DNA from: Tieghemiomyces parasiticus
Lineage: Eukaryota > Kickxellomycota > Dimargaritomycetes > Dimargaritales > Dimargaritaceae
DNA: 64,000 bases
Reading direction: 5' to 3'
NCBI GenBank assembly: GCA_027575765.1
Contig: JANBPT010000099.1
Location: 1-64,000, forward strand
The number at the start of each line of letters is the position of its first letter. Position 1 is the first letter of the stretch. The notes below the pieces were generated by a model, which saw nothing but the letters and a program-made list of their open reading frames with translations, did not search any database and was not told the origin of the DNA. Below, piece after piece: positions 61,175-64,000 of the stretch. Position numbers and translations under genes: made by a program.

Positions 61175-64000
61175 TCGACCCTCGGCACTACCCAGACCTC
61201 ACCGAATAATTCATGTAGTGCATCGCTTATGATCAATGTAATATACCTAATATACCTATTCATCACCATACTCTCAAACAACCCTGTATTTGCTCTATTT
61301 CTGTCCCTGGATATCAACGATATGAGGATTCTGATAGAGCTCGAGTTGTTTCCGACCACGTCGAAGAAGGTACTCGATGGCTTGGAAATCCCGCGGGCCG
61401 ACGTGCTGCTGGCGATTAAACTCGCGCCGAACGAATGTCTTGAAGTGAGGCTGCGCCTCCTGAGTATATAAAGGTGATTAGTGAGAGAGGGCATATATAC
61501 ATATATGGTCAGTAACACGACAAACGCTTAGGAGGGGGGAAATCGATCACTGGCAACCCCGCGCCCATCCCTATTGGCACTACCTGGAGAATCCACCTCC
61601 CCATGGGTGCATGACTAACCCACAATGGTCCTTAGCCTACCTTGGGTTTCTGTCGAATTGCTCGAAGGCACGCCCGATAGAGTCCCAGAATATCAAGTTG
61701 GATTCCCGAGCGGCGCATGGCGAGTTCAATGGGACGGTGTAATGGGGGGGGGAAGGGGGGAAGAGAGAGGACGGGGAATGCGACGATTGCCGACCATAGA
61801 GGCGTCGCTGGGCGCAGTAAGTTGCCCTTGTTGTGTCAGTAGTCTGGTGTTCACTTCTTGCCTCCTGCTGGTCAAGGGCTACCTGCTAAGCCTACCTCAT
61901 GTCAAGGTGGCCATCCTGTACGATCAAGCTCTACACTGCTTCGATCACAATTAAAGAGATTGGGCCATGTTGACAGTTGGGACATCTTCTCCCGCCCAAT
62001 ATCAATGTAATTATCAGGCATGTCCTAGTTCCAACGGATTCTGTCAAAATTTCATCACTTGGGAATTGGCCAATCGAATACCATATTCTACATAATTTGG
62101 AAGGATAGGGCTGTCTCTGCAATAGAAACGGGACCGGCATGGCAATAAAAAATAAAAGGTGTATGCCCTAGTTCAGTGGCAACATTTGGTCACCGAGCCA
62201 AAGAGGACCACTCAAATGGCGGTGGTTCCGAGCACAGCTATGGCAGCCAATATCGCCGATTCGGGTAGAGAGTGACGGTACTGCGCTACCGACCGACGTC
62301 AGTTGTATTGCACTACCGTTGCCATATTAAGTATTTTGAGAAGGCCCAGTCCGCCGTCTCCGACGTATACAACCGTGCGATCGCCGTATGCAGCCGGCTG
62401 AATATTACAAGCTGTTGGCAGGCAGCAATCATTAGCCAATGTTGCCTGGTTGGCATGGCCAAGTGACCATACCTCATAAGAATGTGTCGGTCGCGGCTAC
62501 ACTCATCCGTCCGTCCACTCCTCCCCAACCATAACACAAAAGTCCGAATTAGTCGCGTTTTTGTAACACCGCCTGGATGGGCGACTTCCTCGGTCAAGCA
62601 CTCATTAGGGGCTAGCCGAGGCGGCACGAGGGAGAGAGAGAGATGGGGGGATGGCAAGCCGTCTGGCTATACTGAACCATAGGCCGATAGATCACAGGTG
62701 TACTCCACTTGTTTACGATATCTATCCGATTATCCAACCAAGGTAATGAGCTGGTAGCTGCCCGTCCGATTCATGATAGGGAAGGAACAACGCTCGGTCG
62801 CTTTCGCTAGGAGGCGGGATTCTATCCCCGCCTTCATTCACCTTGCTCGACAATGGGGGTATCGATCATGGGCTAAGTACAGGGCCAGTGAAGAGAGTGG
62901 GCCGGAGCGAACGGAGTAGGCTGGTAAATGTATTTGTCTACGTTGACAGAGTGGGAAATAGGCAAATAGATACAGTGATCGGGCTGACCCCCGATGGTGT
63001 GGATGCTATAATCCTGACGGTGACCGAATACGGATAAATTACGACTCCACGCGGCCGCGGCCGCCGCAGACTTAGGTTGGGAAAAATAATAATACTCTCT
63101 CACCGTGACGAACGGGCTATGTCCGGATCGATGGGGGGGGCGGGATTCGGCGCCGCGGTGGTGGTTCATCAGTATAAGGGTACCTCACCGATCATACAGA
63201 TGGTGATCCGGTCCGATTTTGTCGATACGAATGGTGCGGTACTGGTATGCAGTCAAAAGTTTTCCATTGACCAGGTGATGAAACAAGCTGTAACGAAGAC
63301 CACTCAAGCGTGCTAGAATCAGCTGATACCCCCTTCGTACCTGGAAGCTTCCAAACCTGAAGAAAGGTGGGAAATGTCATTGCTTACAACACTTCGACCG
63401 CCTCTGAATAGATCACCGGTTGAGACCAAAAAAAAAATCAATAACATTCACCTCGGCCTCTCAATTGGAATCCGCTACGCTCTGCATGTATGTGACCCAG
63501 CCATAATCATGAAACGTTGTATCAACCATTTGTTGACCGGACCTTACCAAAAGTGGAATTCACATTAGAGGGCACGGTGACCACATTCCGTAAACACCAC
63601 CAGCGCTAGAGAGACCAAGTAGGGGCCAGTTAGAGAGGGGAGTCACTAGATCACCTTAGCTGGTATCCCACTACCGCTTCAAAGGGCACTGCCCCTTACT
63701 TGTCGACAGCACCCCATATTTGTCTATTATGATAGTCCTACCCCGCCTTCGCCCATTGTATGGTGGGATGTTTCATAGAGTTAAACGAGGAGTGTGGATG
63801 GATTAGGAACCGGCATCTTGTTTGGAGCAGGGTTGGGTTGTGTGGTGCGTTTTAGCCAACACCCCTCCTGCCCCCCAACGATATCGCGGGCAATCTCGGA
63901 TGGGTGGCTTTAACCAGTGCATCCCGATCGAACAAATCAAAGTACGAACAACCGCAATGGATCCCATTATAGGCTCGTAGACTGGGGACGTTAAAGCTTG
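61175..64000. other. Gene-poor right end
   Basis: 2.8 kb after ATG2 with no recognised gene. AT-rich patches (61210-61270, 61485-61505) and a short G-run near 61743-61751. Frames up to 129 codons look like chance. Confidence 0.45.

Noticed and set aside
1..64000. CRISPR array, prophage, toxin or defence island
   Set aside because: No spaced direct repeats or prokaryotic-type operons; all recognised genes are eukaryotic with introns.

Overview
The window reads as nuclear DNA of a fungus, most likely an early-diverging (zoopagomycote-like) lineage; that placement is an inference from gene content and style. Support comes from short GT-AG introns (about 115-175 nt), a Pet100-type cytochrome oxidase assembly factor, an Ies2-type INO80 subunit, Atg2, Trm10, Tti2, a MATA-type HMG-box protein, and mariner and LINE-like transposon relics. 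No rRNA, tRNA or CRISPR array could be supported.

Layout. 1-927: 3' part of a classical protein tyrosine phosphatase. 1375-1863: two-exon PET100. 5180-6475: old mariner relic. 7234-8750: mitochondrial glycine C-acetyltransferase. 9078-11320 (minus): IES2-like gene with PAPA-1 and zf-HIT regions. 11.3-28.3 kb: a 17-kb gene desert with small repeats and palindromes. 28.6-29.7 kb: HMG-box transcription factor with a TATA box and long leader. 34.7-37.6 kb: strongly CpG-depleted block holding remnants of a non-LTR retrotransposon. 37803-38939: BSD-domain protein. 39.5-40.5 kb: internally deleted mariner. 40976-42331: TRM10. 42982-44856: uncharacterised 567-aa protein. 45370-47677 (minus): broken 5' part of a proteasome-adaptor ECM29-like gene. 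48660-49949: full-length mariner with paired TIRs and a TA duplication, but a stop codon and a lost catalytic Asp. 50867-52313 (minus): TTI2. 52448-53356 (minus): uncharacterised 302-aa protein. 54923-61174: ATG2 in five exons. 61.2-64 kb: nothing recognised.

The genes are ordinary housekeeping functions (tRNA modification, respiratory complex assembly, chromatin remodelling, autophagy, PIKK maturation) on both strands with no obvious cluster logic. The unusual content is genome decay: three mariner copies of two sublineages, a CpG-stripped LINE fragment, and a truncated ECM29 with two nonsense codons and a frameshift. I found no convincing new biological system.
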